64,000 bases of DNA from Micropterix aruncella (lineage: Eukaryota > Arthropoda > Insecta > Lepidoptera > Micropterigidae). Of the stretch, positions 42,366 to 54,169 are shown piece after piece (the stretch's first letter is position 1; every line of letters begins with the position of its first letter). Below the pieces are notes generated by a model. The model saw only the letters and a program-made list of their open reading frames with translations, was not told the origin of the DNA and made no database searches. The stretch is taken from NCBI GenBank assembly GCA_944548615.1, contig OX155957.1:23547616-23611615 (forward strand). The letters run 5' to 3'. A program made the translations under genes and the position numbers.

Positions 42366-43133
42366 TTCGATTTATTTATTTATTTATTTATTATAATAGG
42401 TAAGCAAACAATAATCTAACAATACACGGTTATCGCTAATATTTTTACATTGTTACTAAATAGAGCATAAAATTTTATGCGTACTCCACATGCTTAATTA
42501 ATAATTATCTCGTATGCGCCGTTTATCTCATGATTTGCAAAAGTAGCAGTACAAAAATTAATATCCTTAAAAATTATCAAAACAAAAATTTTAAATTTTA
42601 TAAATAAGTTTACAGTAAATTCTGAAAAACAATTAAATGGAAAAAAATATCAAATATTGTCTGGAATAAAATAATACAAACATACGGTAAATTATCAATT
42701 TGTTTCATAATACGCTATTTATACTGGACTTAACTGCTAATGGTCCCAGGTTAAAGAAATCAATGTTATCGGTTAAAGTGTTGTATAACCGGCATGTATG
42801 TGAGATAGGATTGTGGAAAGATTGATTTGTTTGCGAAGTGGGAAGGTGAAATGTTAGGTGCTGCCTCAGTCGCCTGGCTGGTATGTTGAAATTTAACGCT
42901 TCTAATAAATCTGGTGAGTCTATCCCGCTGTTAAGGAGTTTGTGCAGAAACATTAGGCTTCCGCACTCTCTCCCCTTTCTGGGAGTAAAAATCTTTAAAT
43001 AATTTAAACGCTCTTCATAAGAGTAGAGAGTGCGTGATAGGCCGGTTTTATAGGTTACCATACGCATATACTTCCTCTGCACAGACTCTATTGCGATTGG
43101 GCTAAAATTTAGTATGCAGGCATCATTTGATCA
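42366..43133 (-). pseudogene. Non-LTR retrotransposon ORF2 C-terminus, 3' UTR and (TAAA)n tail
   Basis: On the minus strand the frame from about 43133 to 42702 reads NFSPIAIESVQRKYMRMV, YEERLNYLKIFTPRKGREC, SLMFLHKLLNSGIDSPDLL, ending PLAVKSSINSVL. This is the C-terminal domain of a jockey/RTE-type reverse transcriptase protein. A 3' UTR of about 340 bp follows and ends in repeated AAATAAATAAATAAAT near 42366. The copy is 5'-truncated at about 43133. The intact frame suggests a fairly recent insertion. Confidence 0.8.
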
Positions 43134-43167
43134 TGGCATGAGTTGAAAGATTGTGGTTGAAACCGGT

Positions 43168-43183
43168 CCGCCAGGGGGCGCAC
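43168..43183 (+). promoter_or_regulatory. CTCF-like binding motif
   Basis: CCGCCAGGGGGCGCAC fits the canonical CTCF core (CCASYAGRKGGCRS) with one change at the third position. It lies about 35 bp upstream of the truncated LINE end at 43133. Sequence match only. Confidence 0.4.
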
Positions 43184-43374
43184 TAGTCATATATCAATCT
43201 CGAAATATTGGACTTAAAGATTGGAAATTTGGCACACAGATGCCTTGTTGGGACGAAATCTCGTTGTGAGATTGTGGTTGTAAGATCTCATATACAAGCG
43301 ACACAAATAATATTTTAAGTCCACCATGCAAATATATGGGGGAGTCAAATATTTAAATTTGCGACGTCGCGGGT

Positions 43375-43690
43375 CGTACGTCGCAAGCGACAGCGCAAGC
43401 GACCTCGATCCTGTAACCAGTCAGGAGGTAGGAGCTATCCTGAAGGTTTATTTTAGATGGAGATATCCTTTCAAACTGATAGTCAGGGAGCGAGGCTACC
43501 AGCCTGGTACCTTTCCCGGTGCCTCGCCGTAAGGCGTTGGCCTCTGTCGGGCAGGTGGCGTAGCTAGACTGTGGATTGGTCTTCGTCCGAAGTCTTCTGC
43601 GCTCACCTCACACGAGACAGAACGATCACTATCGTTAAAACTTTCCGAGGTGACGGGTTCGCCCGTTGTATTTGACAGTTCTAGTTGCCG
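43375..43690 (+). repeat. FA retroposon 3' part, diverged subfamily
   Basis: Runs from a CGCAAGCGACCTCG string to the FA 3' end (TATTTGACAGTTCTAGTTG). The middle, with AGGTAACC-like CCAGCCTGGTACC sequence, is closer to the subfamily at 60345 and 61748. Confidence 0.6.
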
Positions 43691-43860
43691 TGTCTCTTGT
43701 TACACGCCGCTACTGACATGGGTCCCCGAGATCATGATAAACGTAATTGTTTTACTTCGGCGAGTTGATACTTGTTCCTTGCTGAAAATCCACGACTGTC
43801 GTCTACATTCATGGATCAAGTAGGGTTAGGAACCACCGTGGCGGTCTGGGCCCCCAACAG

Positions 43861-44522
43861 CTAATGGGCCCATGATGAGGTGGCCACGATGACCCATGTG
43901 TTCAGGGTCGGTCACACTCACGGGTCAACACCCATCCGATGGCCTCCACGCATGGGGTGCGAACCTGGGTAGGACACTGGGTCAACCAGTCTCCCCTGGG
44001 AATCAAACCTCTGGCGCTCCTGGACGGTCTGCGCACCGAGCGGCGCAAGCCAATCGATTGTGCTCTGCGACTAACAGTCGGGGGAGTCTGGGAACTGTAT
44101 TGTTTCCTATAGAGCGGGGGTGGTTGCCTACCTTACGGCGACTGCTCTTGAAATTACCATTGGCCATCCGATCCCGGTTCAGAGTCGGTCAAAGGACGCC
44201 TTGGTCCGCGATAGATTCGGCGTACACCGTTTCACCGCTTCGTAAGGGAGAGGACCGCGCAAGCGACCTCGAACTCGGAACCAATCGAGAGACCGGAGAA
44301 ATCTGGTCACAATTGGAAGCAAGGGCGCGAGTGTCGGCCCGCCAGGTAACATTACTGGCTATCTCGCGGTAAAGGCGTTGGCTTCTTGCGGGTTGTGACG
44401 TAGCTGGATGTTGGATTGTTCTGTCCAAAGTCTTCTACGTTCACTGCAGGGCGACAGAACGAAAAAATCGTTAAAACGTCCTATGGTGACGGGCTCGCCC
44501 TTTGTAGTTGACACCGCAAGTT
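43861..44522 (+). mobile_element. FA retroposon, complete, 13-bp target duplication
   Basis: GGGCCCCCAACAG lies at 43848-43860 and again at 44523-44535, bounding a 662-bp element. It starts CTAATGGGCCCATGATGAGG and ends GTAGTTGACACCGCAAGTT. This copy defines the full-length form. Near the 5' end a TGGCCACGATG string and, about 45 bp on, GGTCAACAC are weak matches to pol III A and B boxes. A 158-codon frame (43896-44372) crosses it but is not conserved in other copies, so no protein is called. No poly-A tail is present. Confidence 0.8.
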
Positions 44523-44936
44523 GGGCCCCCAACAGTTCATTGATAAAATGTATCGCTGCGTGCCCTACGGAGAGTGGAGTCCCATCGATTGTGATAGCTT
44601 GGCTTCCAGTGTGTACCGTTTGAATTTCCGGGAGTGTTTCTCTCTTTCTTTATTTCTGCCTCGCATACTAAGTTTATAGTAAAATAAATGTCTTGTTGAA
44701 GGCGCTGAACTGACTGAATTTACTGTTTTGTATTTGCAGGGTAGTTCCATATTTAGGTAACATTGTCTATCCTAGAATCATCATTTCATTCTGATGATGC
44801 GTCCACCGCTGCCGTATTAAAAACACTTCCTCGCCTGGTTCTGTCATTACTCTTCCTCATCGCTTCTTGGTTTGTTTCCTGTAGGTTCCAACTCTTCCTG
44901 GCGGGTTCGTGGCTTTGCTGGATGGTAGATGTGTAC

Positions 44937-45041
44937 CGTCCCAAAGTCTTCTACGCTCATCTCACGAGAGATAGAACGATCTAATATCGTTAAAACTTTC
45001 TGAGGTGACGGGTTCGCCGGTTGTAGTTGACAGCTCTAGTT
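44937..45041 (+). repeat. FA retroposon, 3' end only
   Basis: About 105 bp ending TAGTTGACAGCTCTAGTTG, strongly 5'-truncated. GTAGAT occurs close to both edges (left at about 44927, right at about 45042) but no longer duplication is clear. Confidence 0.6.
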
Positions 45042-47320
45042 GTAGATAGTTGACTGCTTAAAATCTTTAGCACTTTAAGTAGTATTTTTTTGTCACTACT
45101 AATTAAAAACAGCCTCTTTAGTTGGACATTATAAAAAACTGCATGTATTGATAGAAAATTCTGTATTTTTGAACCATTTTATAATCCCTGTATAATCGCC
45201 CTCGAATACAATGGACAATATTCACAGCCGGATAGAATTCAGTGTCTGAAATATGGTTTACGGCTCAGGTGGAGGGGCGGCTGCGGCGTAGCCATTCGGA
45301 TTGCGTAGGGGAGTTGGCGCGCTCTGCACCGGAAACCGGAAACGAAAGAGCCACCCGCCGAGTCCGCGATAGCTCGCTCGCCGGAAGTGCTTCGTCATGT
45401 GTGGATGCTTCTGCTCCTGCCCGCCGACAGAGTGCACTACGGTGGACGGGGGGATGTATACGCCACACCTAAGGATATAATGTGCACGCATTATAAGGAA
45501 TGATAATAAAATAAGCGTTCGAGCATGTCTAGACAGCGCTATCAACCGCAGGGTGCTGATTACTAAATTATACCAGCAATAACCCTGCGTTTGTCGAAAT
45601 AATGTTGAATGACCAGTACATTGTTTGGTTACCTTTTAACGACCTAACGTGTAAAAGTTTAAGAACGAATGATATACATAAGGACTAATGCGAAAGGACC
45701 CACTCAACTAAAGAAGGTTGGAAATACTAGGAAATACAGAAATATAAAAAGTGATAAAAGTAATGTAATATAGGTAAATATTTTGCTTTATGAAATAACT
45801 CAAATTTCTGAATTAAATAATTAAAAGTTATATTTATTTTAATTATTTAGCCATTCCATGTAGGCCTCGTCTGTATACCCATCAAACGAAAACTTTCCCA
45901 TCCCTCCCATCCTTTTTCCTTTGTTATTTGGATTCTCTTTGACCATTTTTTTCCTTAATAAGATTATACTGCTTTAATAACATTTACCTACTTTCTAAAA
46001 ACTACATTCTGGAAAATAAAATAAAATATCATCAAAACCTCGCATTCGGATTATTTCTTATATGAAGGGTCACCGATTTGAGCATTTTTCAGAGGTATTC
46101 ACTGAAATATATTTGGTTTAAACACAAATTTTATTTTTTCTTACTCAAACTCTTGCTAAAACGTAAGTTTTTATGTTTTCATAAATAATTTTTAAAATAG
46201 AACTACCAAAAATTTCATAAGTTGATATTGTGCATTATTCCCCGTGACACTTCATATGGTTTTGACTACGCGATGATACCACTATTAATGCCCTGACTTT
46301 TGCGAAATCCCCAAAATCTCCTAGTATTGTCGATTAAATGGTTGGATTTATTTAATTTATCAACGAATACTTGCTTCGAAAAGATCAAAAACTCGAAGCT
46401 TTTGGGCTTGTTTATTATTTCTTCATCTCTTAAATATTTTAAAATATTATGTAAGTATATTATATTATAAATATATCTTTATGTATATTATTTTTTTTTA
46501 TATTAACTATATTAATATAGTTATTAGTATAGGTAATATACTACTATTTATTTTGTTAAATCGCTGTTCGTGTGTTTTTGATCTTTTTTTAATTGAATTA
46601 TATTGAAATATATTTTAACTTGTAACATGGACATTTTATATATAGTTCTATCCTCGGACTATTTAAATTTGATTCTTAAAGTATTTGTTGCGTTATCATT
46701 TTTTCATTTATTTCGACTTATTATTATTATTATTTATATTTTTTGTATTTATTACATTATATTATTATTATTCAATTTGATTATTTCACCATTTATTACA
46801 TGTTAATTTTCCAGCACACTACAGCTACAGTTACATCACACTACACTACACTATAGTTACATCACACTACACTCAAATTACAGTGTTTATTATTATTAGT
46901 TAATTTTTAATATTATTTGATACCAATTATATTTTTTTAATTATTAAGTCTAAAGTATGCACAAGCCACTGTCTACTTGGTACGCTTGCCTTAGTACGGG
47001 CCTAGGCCTAGTTAGGCGGCGTTGATTTTAAAAAAATGTGGTCTGCGGTGCTTTCTTTTTTGTTATTATTTACATTTAAGCCTCTAATGTTAAACTTACA
47101 ATGTACTGCCGTGAAAAATTTTCTTTTCTTTAATAAATAAATAAATAAATATCATTATCTTACCTTATTATTTATATTATGATATTATTTAATAAACATT
47201 ATTTATATTTAAGTAATTTATTTATAGCACCCGTAATTAGTTCGTAATGTAGAAATAATTATTTCCTTTAAACTATAAAATAAATCTCTTTATATTAATA
47301 TAAAAGAAAAGGAGACCATG
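45042..47320. other. Non-coding stretch: GC-rich patch, then AT-rich DNA with a LINE-like tail
   Basis: A GC-rich patch of about 230 bp lies at 45250-45480, crossed by frames on both strands that lack domains. A short repeat of TTACATCACACTACACT-like units lies at about 46815-46875. Repeated AAATAAATAAAT near 47133-47150 looks like the tail of a plus-strand LINE whose coding part is not recognisable. Nothing else was seen. Confidence 0.35.
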
Positions 47321-47333
47321 GGAGGGTTAAGTA

Positions 47334-47428
47334 GTAGTACCTAGTAGTAGTAGTAAACGGAGTGGGGGGCTTGTTTCCAGCCCTTGATATCACCTAGATC
47401 TATAAGAGCTTTTGTAACTACCCACTAT
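47334..47428 (-). mobile_element. Family D retroposon, 5'-truncated, 13-bp target duplication
   Basis: GGAGGGTTAAGTA is present at 47321-47333 and 47429-47441. The 95 bp between match the tail end of the copy at 30170-30416, with the (TAC)n tail on the minus strand. Truncation at the end away from the tail is the signature of target-primed reverse transcription. Confidence 0.7.
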
Positions 47429-47441
47429 GGAGGGTTAAGTA

Positions 47442-47840
47442 AGGGGGGGCAGTTTTTTTTATGACACCAATAATACAGACGCCTCTCTGGATGAGTTGAA
47501 ATTGATTGAGATGGCCGCCGATAGGGGGGCGAGATCGCTTTATAAAATGGATGGCGTTGCCGGTCGGATGGTTCGGTTTGTTAAAAAGAGTACCATTAGA
47601 TAAATGAAGGTAGATTAGGTGCAGCGGCACCAAAGTTATCCCGACATTCGGGAGGGCGCGAGATAAATCGCCGAACGGGCGACGCGCGGGCGCGGGCGGC
47701 CCAATTTGTTTTAATAACGCGTCACTAACTGCCATTTGAAAGGTGGCCTGAAAAATCGAAAAGCGGTAAAATTATCCCCTTGCCGTCTCGCATGCGCATT
47801 GCAAACCCTCATATATGTCGAGGATCGGTACGGAATTGAG
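47442..47840. other. GC-balanced island
   Basis: About 400 bp of apparently single-copy sequence with GATGGCCGCC, TTTATAAAATGG and CGCGGGCGCGGGCGG strings. The family D retroposon inserted at its edge. The frame at 47418-47735 (-) has no domain. Candidate conserved non-coding element. Confidence 0.35.
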
Positions 47841-47974
47841 AAGTCTGTACTGGATGTTGATTTTTGCCTATACGGTTAAAATCCTTTGAGAATATCATTA
47901 TTGCTTTAGAAAATGATATTCTCGCGTAAAAAAATTTGGTTTCCAAAAAAACCTTTCAAAACGAGTCCTTTCAA

Positions 47975-48870
47975 TTGCTAGTCTTATGAATAAAACACTA
48001 CTCAACCTTGACAATAGCAAGAAACATTTGGCATATTTTGTGATCTCCGTAAGGCTTTTTATTGGGTAGACCATTCGATTTTACTAGGTTAATTACAACA
48101 ATACGCGAGTTTACGAATAGGGAACATACAGGCCTACTTACAATATAGTACCTTACCATATTATGCAAGTCGGAAACAGGAAAAGCATCCTATAAAGTAT
48201 TTCCGATAGTGTTCCTCAAGGATCTATATTGGGTCCCTTGCTCTTTCTCTTATATAAGGTGAGTTTTTAATTAGTGACATCCTCGAAGTGGGTCAGCCAG
48301 TACCAGCAAATAAGCAACTTTTGAGAAAAAAAAAATTATATTTCTTGTTTTTTCTTATTTTGAAAATTTGATAAACTTGAGTGATAAATAAAACTTTGAC
48401 AAGCGTTGAGCGCGCTGAGCCATCTAGCAATGGGTAAAATATCTCGAATAGACAATATTCGCGATCTTTTACCAACCGCTAGATGGCGCAAAGTGCTTAA
48501 CTTTTTATATTATTCTGCAAAATATTAACATTTTTAATTTTTCAAAAAAAAACGTTTTTGTTTGAGAATTCTTGTTTTTTTTTTATTTCATCAAAAGTTG
48601 CTTATTTGCTGTAGGTTCACTTCAAGGATGTTACTAAATAAAAACTCATCCTGTATATGTATATATGATATCCCTGATTGCACCAAGACCGTGGATGATG
48701 AAATCATCTATTCGGGGAAGACACCTAACGATAAAAATATAGAAGAGCTTGCACGAAAGATTAATTAAACGATAAATATACTTGCTATCTGGTCCCAAGT
48801 TTATAACATAAACTCTCTGTCGCGGCCATAGCAGAACGGAACGGCATACATACCTGAACATACAGACTAT
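47975..48870 (+). pseudogene. Non-LTR reverse transcriptase fragment interrupted by a family B MITE
   Basis: Plus-strand text reads FCDLRKAF, VDHSILLG and, near 48210-48252, SDSVPQGSILGPLLFLLY, all RT motifs. The frame is cut at 48256 by the MITE and resumes at about 48666 with NDIPDCTKTVDDEIIYSGKT and ELARKINETINILAIWS. The segment that should hold the YADD catalytic motif is deleted between DCTKT and SGKT, and other stops occur. The junction of this LINE with the MITE is duplicated at 55417-55702. Confidence 0.8.
48257..48652. mobile_element. Family B MITE, complete, inside the LINE RT
   Basis: Ends AGGTGAGTTTTTAATTAGTG on the left and AGGATGAGTTTTTATTTAGT read from the right. The core has CCATCTAGCAATGGGTAAA facing TTTTACCAACCGCTAGATGG. 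TATATA lies at both borders and may be the target duplication. No ORF. Confidence 0.75.
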
Positions 48871-49036
48871 CGAAATATTTAGTCATTTCTAATACACGAC
48901 TAGAATAAAGCCTTTTCGGAGAAGGCCGACTATTACAATTTGGATAAATATATAAAAATTGCATAGTTGAGTACCTACTGATTAATGAGATAATCAGAGT
49001 CCTAATACATATATCTCAATATGAGTTATTTTAGAT

Positions 49037-49443
49037 CAGTGTTTTTCAACCCTTTTAAGATCGCAACCCCCTTTTTGGTAAATAAAAAAACTTAGATTGT
49101 AAGTTGGTCTCCCCCCACCTTATTCTCTTCCATAGCTGTAACTAGAGGCATTGAATAAATATTTTTTTTTGTCAAAACAATGGCGAAAACCACTTTAATT
49201 TTAACGTTTTTTTTTTATTTCAACTCTTTTTATCCCAGATCAACATAAAGTTTTTAAAAGCAATAGCAAATCACATAATACATATGTTTCTATTCCGAAG
49301 CTGTCAATGTTGACATGTTAGATAAATAAATATTTAGTAATAAATATTTTTTTTTAGATAGCCTGAGACCTCTTCGGAGGTATCTTGCCCCCCCCCACCC
49401 CCCACTTCCCAGGGGGTCGCGACCCACCGGATGAAAACCACTG
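49037..49443. mobile_element. Non-autonomous hAT element, 8-bp target duplication
   Basis: Starts CAGTGTTTTTCAACCC and ends in the inverse of CAGTGGTTTTCATCCGGTGG. TTTTAGAT (49029-49036) and TTTCAGAT (49444-49451) match at 7 of 8 positions. It carries GGGTCGCGACCC near the right end and poly-C at about 49390-49405. No transposase. Confidence 0.8.
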
Positions 49444-49539
49444 TTTCAGATAATTAAAGTGTTGTATTTGGTTTTCCTTTTTTTTCGAATAACTCTAAAC
49501 CCGGCAACAACAACTATCCGGGCGAGGCGTATATCATTC

Positions 49540-49735
49540 GGATAAATCTCTTCTCCTTTTTCCTCCTCTACAAATCTCGCGGCACTTCAGAGTTGTTCAT
49601 CATGTAACAGATTGCTTCCCGATTTCTTTTCCGAAATCGCACGACTTTCGATCGCTCTCGCGGGTGCTCCCTCGACGATCGCAGGGGGGAACTTTTTTAC
49701 TGAAATTTTCAAATAAATCGAGAGGACGAACATGA
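49540..49735. other. GC-balanced island
   Basis: About 200 bp, apparently single-copy, between a hAT element and LINE fragments. No coding signal. Possible conserved non-coding DNA. Confidence 0.25.
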
Positions 49736-49756
49736 TATTTACGACGTTTGTTCATT

Positions 49757-50860
49757 GGGTATTGTTTATTGTTTATTTATTGCACACACAATAGAGTACA
49801 ACCTGGTGGCCATATTGCCAAGTAACAATATCTTACGACCATACCGCCAATGACTATAACTATAGTGACTTAATTTTTATGTAGGCAAATTAATATACTC
49901 GTACATATAACTATTTTGTGAAGTAGTGGTCCTAATATACATATTTATTATATTTACACTTTCATATCCAAGTCGTTTTCAGTGCAGGCTGCCCGAATAT
50001 GGAACTCTGTACCGTTGCCACTGAGACATCTTGAAAACCTGATCGGGTTTAAAAAATCTATTTAGATATACTTACTTATACCACCCCTCCCCCCCCCCCC
50101 CCCCGTCACCGTTTCCTAGCTTGTCCTTATATCTCATTCCTCCCTTCGATATTGAGTTGACACATTTTTTTAATTTCTATCTTATTTAAGGGCATTAATC
50201 TCGACACGAGTTACGACTGCCCGACAAAAAAGAGTGTAATGTGTTCAGGGACCATCTACGTATGTTTTCTGTTTCTTTATTCCACTATAACTTCTAAGCG
50301 CATCAACCGATTTAGAAGTGTTACGTCATCCCGAGTGTCATATGGTACTTTAACTGTCCAAATATCAAGTAAGTATTTGTCTAAATGTCCAAATGTCAAT
50401 TAATTACCATAAATATATATTGTTTAGTGTTATATGAAAGGTCTGATTGAGGACATTTGGAAATATAAAAGTAACCGTGATAAAAATAATTAAATATACT
50501 GTAACGGCACTTGCTGTAACGGCAGTTGTGTTTTTTATTATTTTTAATATATTTACTTGTTTTCATTATTATATTTATTATGTAACTCTACTAATAAGTA
50601 CGAGTACATAGTAAATATGATAATGAAAATAAGACAGAAATTTTAACCTAATTCAACTAATATCCAAGAGGGGAATGGGAGATAGGGACAAACTAGGAGA
50701 CGGTTGGAGGGAGAGGGAGGAGGGTTATTTATATGTTCAATAAATATGTCTTAATTGATTTTTTATACTCGAGCAGGTTTTCAAGTAGTCTTAGTGGCAA
50801 AGGCACAGATTTCTATATTCGGGCCGCCTACACTGCAAATTAATTGCACATGAAAATTGA
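49757..50860 (-). mobile_element. LINE (same family as 35052) 3' fragments in both orientations, with a family C insert
   Basis: Three pieces are visible. 49757-49945 (-): 3' UTR ending TGTGTGCAATAAATAAAC. 49960-50165 (+): protein end RIWNSVPLPLRHLENLIGFK followed by a C-rich tract. 50640-50860 (-): the same protein end, LPLRLLENLLEYKKSIK, with one stop. A family C copy (50223-50470) lies between the second and third. The arrangement is either two separate insertions or an inversion. Confidence 0.65.
50223..50470 (+). repeat. Family C repeat
   Basis: Shares AAAAGAGTGTAATGTGTTCA, CATATGGTACTTTAACTGTC and TGAAAGGTCTGATTGAGGAC with the other family C copies. Lies within the LINE-derived region. 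Confidence 0.6.
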
Positions 50861-51339
50861 CGAGCTATGCTGTATAGTATAGCCAGAAATATATTTCCTG
50901 AGTTTGGAAGGTCATTAGAGAATAATGGAAGGCAATGGTCGTGGATTTGAAGAGACTATGTTCACTATTGTATTGATTAATTCAAAATTAAGGTTATAAC
51001 TACCGAATCAAATTAATCCACGACAGCATCAGAAGCCAGTAATCACCCCAAAATCCAACGAATATGGCTGTCTATTCTATTGTCTATGCGACGGCAGCGA
51101 ATGTTATTAATCTGGCTATTAGTAAGGGTATGTGTCATTGTATCGGCGTACATCTACAGATTGGAACCATAGACAATTGGTCTGCGGCTGGGCGGTAGCG
51201 GTGCAGATTAATACCCATTAATCTCCCTAAATCGCTACTAAGACAAAGCAACGGGAAGGCGGATTTATTGTGGCATCCCTCGGAAATTATTACTGGTGCT
51301 AATTATTAAATGAAAGATTGCCTAAATAGTAGTATTTAA
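50861..51339. other. Unassigned sequence, no gene seen
   Basis: Mixed composition; no ORF or repeat match. Confidence 0.35.
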
Positions 51340-51353
51340 TTGTAAATGTCACT

Positions 51354-51830
51354 AAGCCAATCGACTGTGCAACGCTGACTATCAGTAGGGGGAGTCTGGA
51401 AGCAGTACTGTTTTCTATAGAGCGGGGGTAGTTGCGGATCTTATGGCGACAGCTCTTGAAACGACCATCGGCCATCCGATCCTGGGTGAACAGCCGGGCA
51501 AAGGACGCTGTGGTCCGCGATAGATTCGGTATACACCGTTTCACCGCTTCGTAAGGGAGAGGACCGCGCAAGCGACCTCGAACTCGTAACCAATCGAGAG
51601 ACCGGAGTAATCTGGTCACAATTGGAAGTAAGGGCGTGAGTGTCGGCCCGCCAGGTAACATTCCTGGCTATCTCGCGGTTAAGGCGTTGGCCTCTTACGG
51701 GCTTGTGATGTAGCTAGATGGTGGACTGTTTTGTCCCCAATTCTTCTACGCTCACTCCAGGGAGATAGAACGACTAATCGTTCAAACTTCCTGAGGTGAC
51801 GGGCTCGCCCGCTGTAGTCGACAACCCAAG
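51354..51830 (+). mobile_element. FA retroposon, 5'-truncated, 14-bp target duplication
   Basis: TTGTAAATGTCACT occurs at 51340-51353 and 51831-51844. The 477 bp between begin inside FA (AAGCCAATCGACTGTGCAAC) and end at the FA 3' end (GTAGTCGACAACCCAAG). A truncated 5' end, fixed 3' end and perfect 14-bp duplication are diagnostic of target-primed reverse transcription. Confidence 0.85.
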
Positions 51831-52107
51831 TTGTAAATGTCACTTGGATTACCGCATTTTGTCTATCTAATGGTTTTTTAATAAAGGCTGGTCGATGTTG
51901 ACAGCCTGTGCAATAAAACAAACTGTGTATGAGGTATTAACGAAATTCTTTTTTATTTTGAAGGTCCATGTATGCCCTTATGTATGGAATATGACATCGT
52001 TTAAATGTCCGCCGCGGCTTAGCGCGGTGGCACGGATCCGAGAGGTCCAATTTTCAATGACTGCTGCATAGATCCGGTTGAATTTGAGCGATGGCCTGCA
52101 TTATATT

Positions 52108-52780
52108 GGGCAGCTAATGGGCCCTTGCTGAGGTGGCCACGAAGAACCATTTGGTTCAGGGTTGGTCACACTCACGCGTCAACACCCATCCGGCGGCCTC
52201 CACGCATGAAGTGCGAGCCCGGGCAGGACTGGCCTTAAGGCTAGTTTCCTCTAGGAGTCAACCTTCTGGTGCTTCTGGACGGTCTGCGCACCATGCGGCG
52301 TAAGCCAATCGATTGTGCACTCTGGCTGACAGTCGGGGGAGTCTGGAAGCAGTACTGTTTCCTATAGAGCGGGGGTGGTTGCGGATCTTTCGGCGACTGC
52401 TCTTGAAACGACCATCAGTTACCCGATCCTGGGTGAAGAGCCGGGAAAAGGACGCCGTGGTTAGCGATAGATTCGGTTTACACCGTTTCACCGCTTCGTA
52501 AGGGAGAGGATCGCGCAGCGACCTCGAACTCGTAACCAGTCGAGAGACCGGAGTAATCTGGTCGCAATTGGAAGGGCGTGAGCGTAAGCCCGCTGTATAA
52601 CATACTCGTACCTGGTTATCTCGCGGATAAGGCGTTGGCCTCTTACGGGCATATGGCGGAGCTTGACGGCGGACTGTTTTGTCCAAGTCTTCTGCGTTTA
52701 CTTCACGGAAGATAGAACGACCAATCGTTAAAACTTCCTGAGGTGACGGGTTCGCCCGTTGTTGTTGACAACTATATTTG
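52108..52780 (+). repeat. FA retroposon, near complete
   Basis: Starts CTAATGGGCCCTTGCTGAGG and ends CCCGTTGTTGTTGACAAC. Flanks share only a weak TATATT string. The 209-codon minus-strand frame at 52258-52887 runs across it and is not supported as a gene. Confidence 0.7.
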
Positions 52781-53514
52781 ACTTTGAGGGCATCGGTCGA
52801 TTGCAGCTTATTGGCAGAGACTTGGTACTTAAGAAAGTCCCTAAGAAAAAGCCTAAAGGTGTCAAATCGCAGGATCTTGTTGGCCATAATTCATATCACC
52901 TCCGCGAGAGATAACCGTGCACAAAAGAACACTCATTTCAAAAATTAAGTTTTAATCTGCTGCTCAATCGTGTAACGTGCCATGGCGATTTGGCAATAGT
53001 GACTGAATAATATACAACAGATTTGACAGACGCCGCCAAAACAACATGGCCGCATACTGTCAACATCGACCCGCCCTTATTGTATGTGTAACATGGTGTA
53101 ACTGTCGCTTCGCTACTTGATCAATTGAAAATATAGCAGCGTGAAGAAAACACACAGGATTTTTCTTAATAAGGCATTTTATGCGAATACCTAGATGGAA
53201 GAAATAATAGATTTATACTTACGTCGTATACGGAAGAACGCTCGCAATCACGTGAGGAGTTTCCCACGTATAACGCCGTAACGCCTTCACTGTCTAATGT
53301 ACTGGAAAATCAAAGATAAAACTTGCTAGGGGCGAAAATTACCGATGAACACCTGAAGCGGAGACGTTCAACGTTTTTTTCTTCTTTTATACAAAGGAGA
53401 CACTAGTGAACGAGATATTTTTAAAGTATTAATGTTATTTTTTATGAATTTCAACGTATATACCATTTGGACTGTGAGACGCGTGAGCTGATATCTTTTT
53501 ACACCACTACTGAA
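52781..53514. other. Unassigned sequence, no gene seen
   Basis: Mixed composition; no ORF outside FA-derived frames and no repeat recognised. Confidence 0.35.
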
Positions 53515-53795
53515 CCAAAAAGGACTGTAATGTGTTCAGAGTTCATCTATGCATGTTTTCCGTTTTTTATTTCACTATAACTTCTAGACGCTTGAACCGA
53601 TTTAGTAGTGTGGGATATCGTTAGCATCGTTATGTCATTTCATGTGTCATATAGTAAACTTTCTAAAATGTCTAAATATCAAATAAATATTGGTCCAAAT
53701 GTCCAAATGTCAATACATTAAGATAAATGTCAAAACATGTTCATTGAAAAATTCAAGTTCATTTTTCAAATGAAACGTCTGATTGAGTAGATTAT
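53515..53795 (+). repeat. Family C repeat
   Basis: Matches the copies at 36703 and 50223, including TTTCACTATAACTTCTAGAC and GTCCAAATGTCAATACATTA. Confidence 0.6.
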
Positions 53796-53984
53796 GGACA
53801 TCATGGTTATCAAAGAATGCGCAATCGTCTTTAAGCACTGGATGTTTACAGAGGTAACACGCGTCAATGGGGTCGTAACGGAGCATCCATAAATTGAATT
53901 TTGTTTTAACGAATATTGTTTCAATGAAGAACTTTATTCCCTAAAACCGTGCTTTTCTGCAAGAAGTTTTTTTTTGTAATAATT

Positions 53985-54162
<178 letters not shown>

Positions 54163-54169
54163 CAGTTTA

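Noticed and set aside
43896..44372. 158-codon frame in the complete FA copy
   Set aside because: Broken or absent in every other copy; composition follows FA GC content; no domain.
45242..45545. Frames on both strands across a GC-rich patch
   Set aside because: Mutually overlapping, no recognisable domain, no splice or promoter context.
49390..50105. Poly-C runs as structured regulatory sites
   Set aside because: Lie inside hAT and LINE sequence and are simple homopolymer tracts prone to sequencing error.
52258..52887. 209-codon minus-strand frame
   Set aside because: Lies mostly across an FA copy, is not conserved in other FA copies, and opposes the inferred sense strand of the element.
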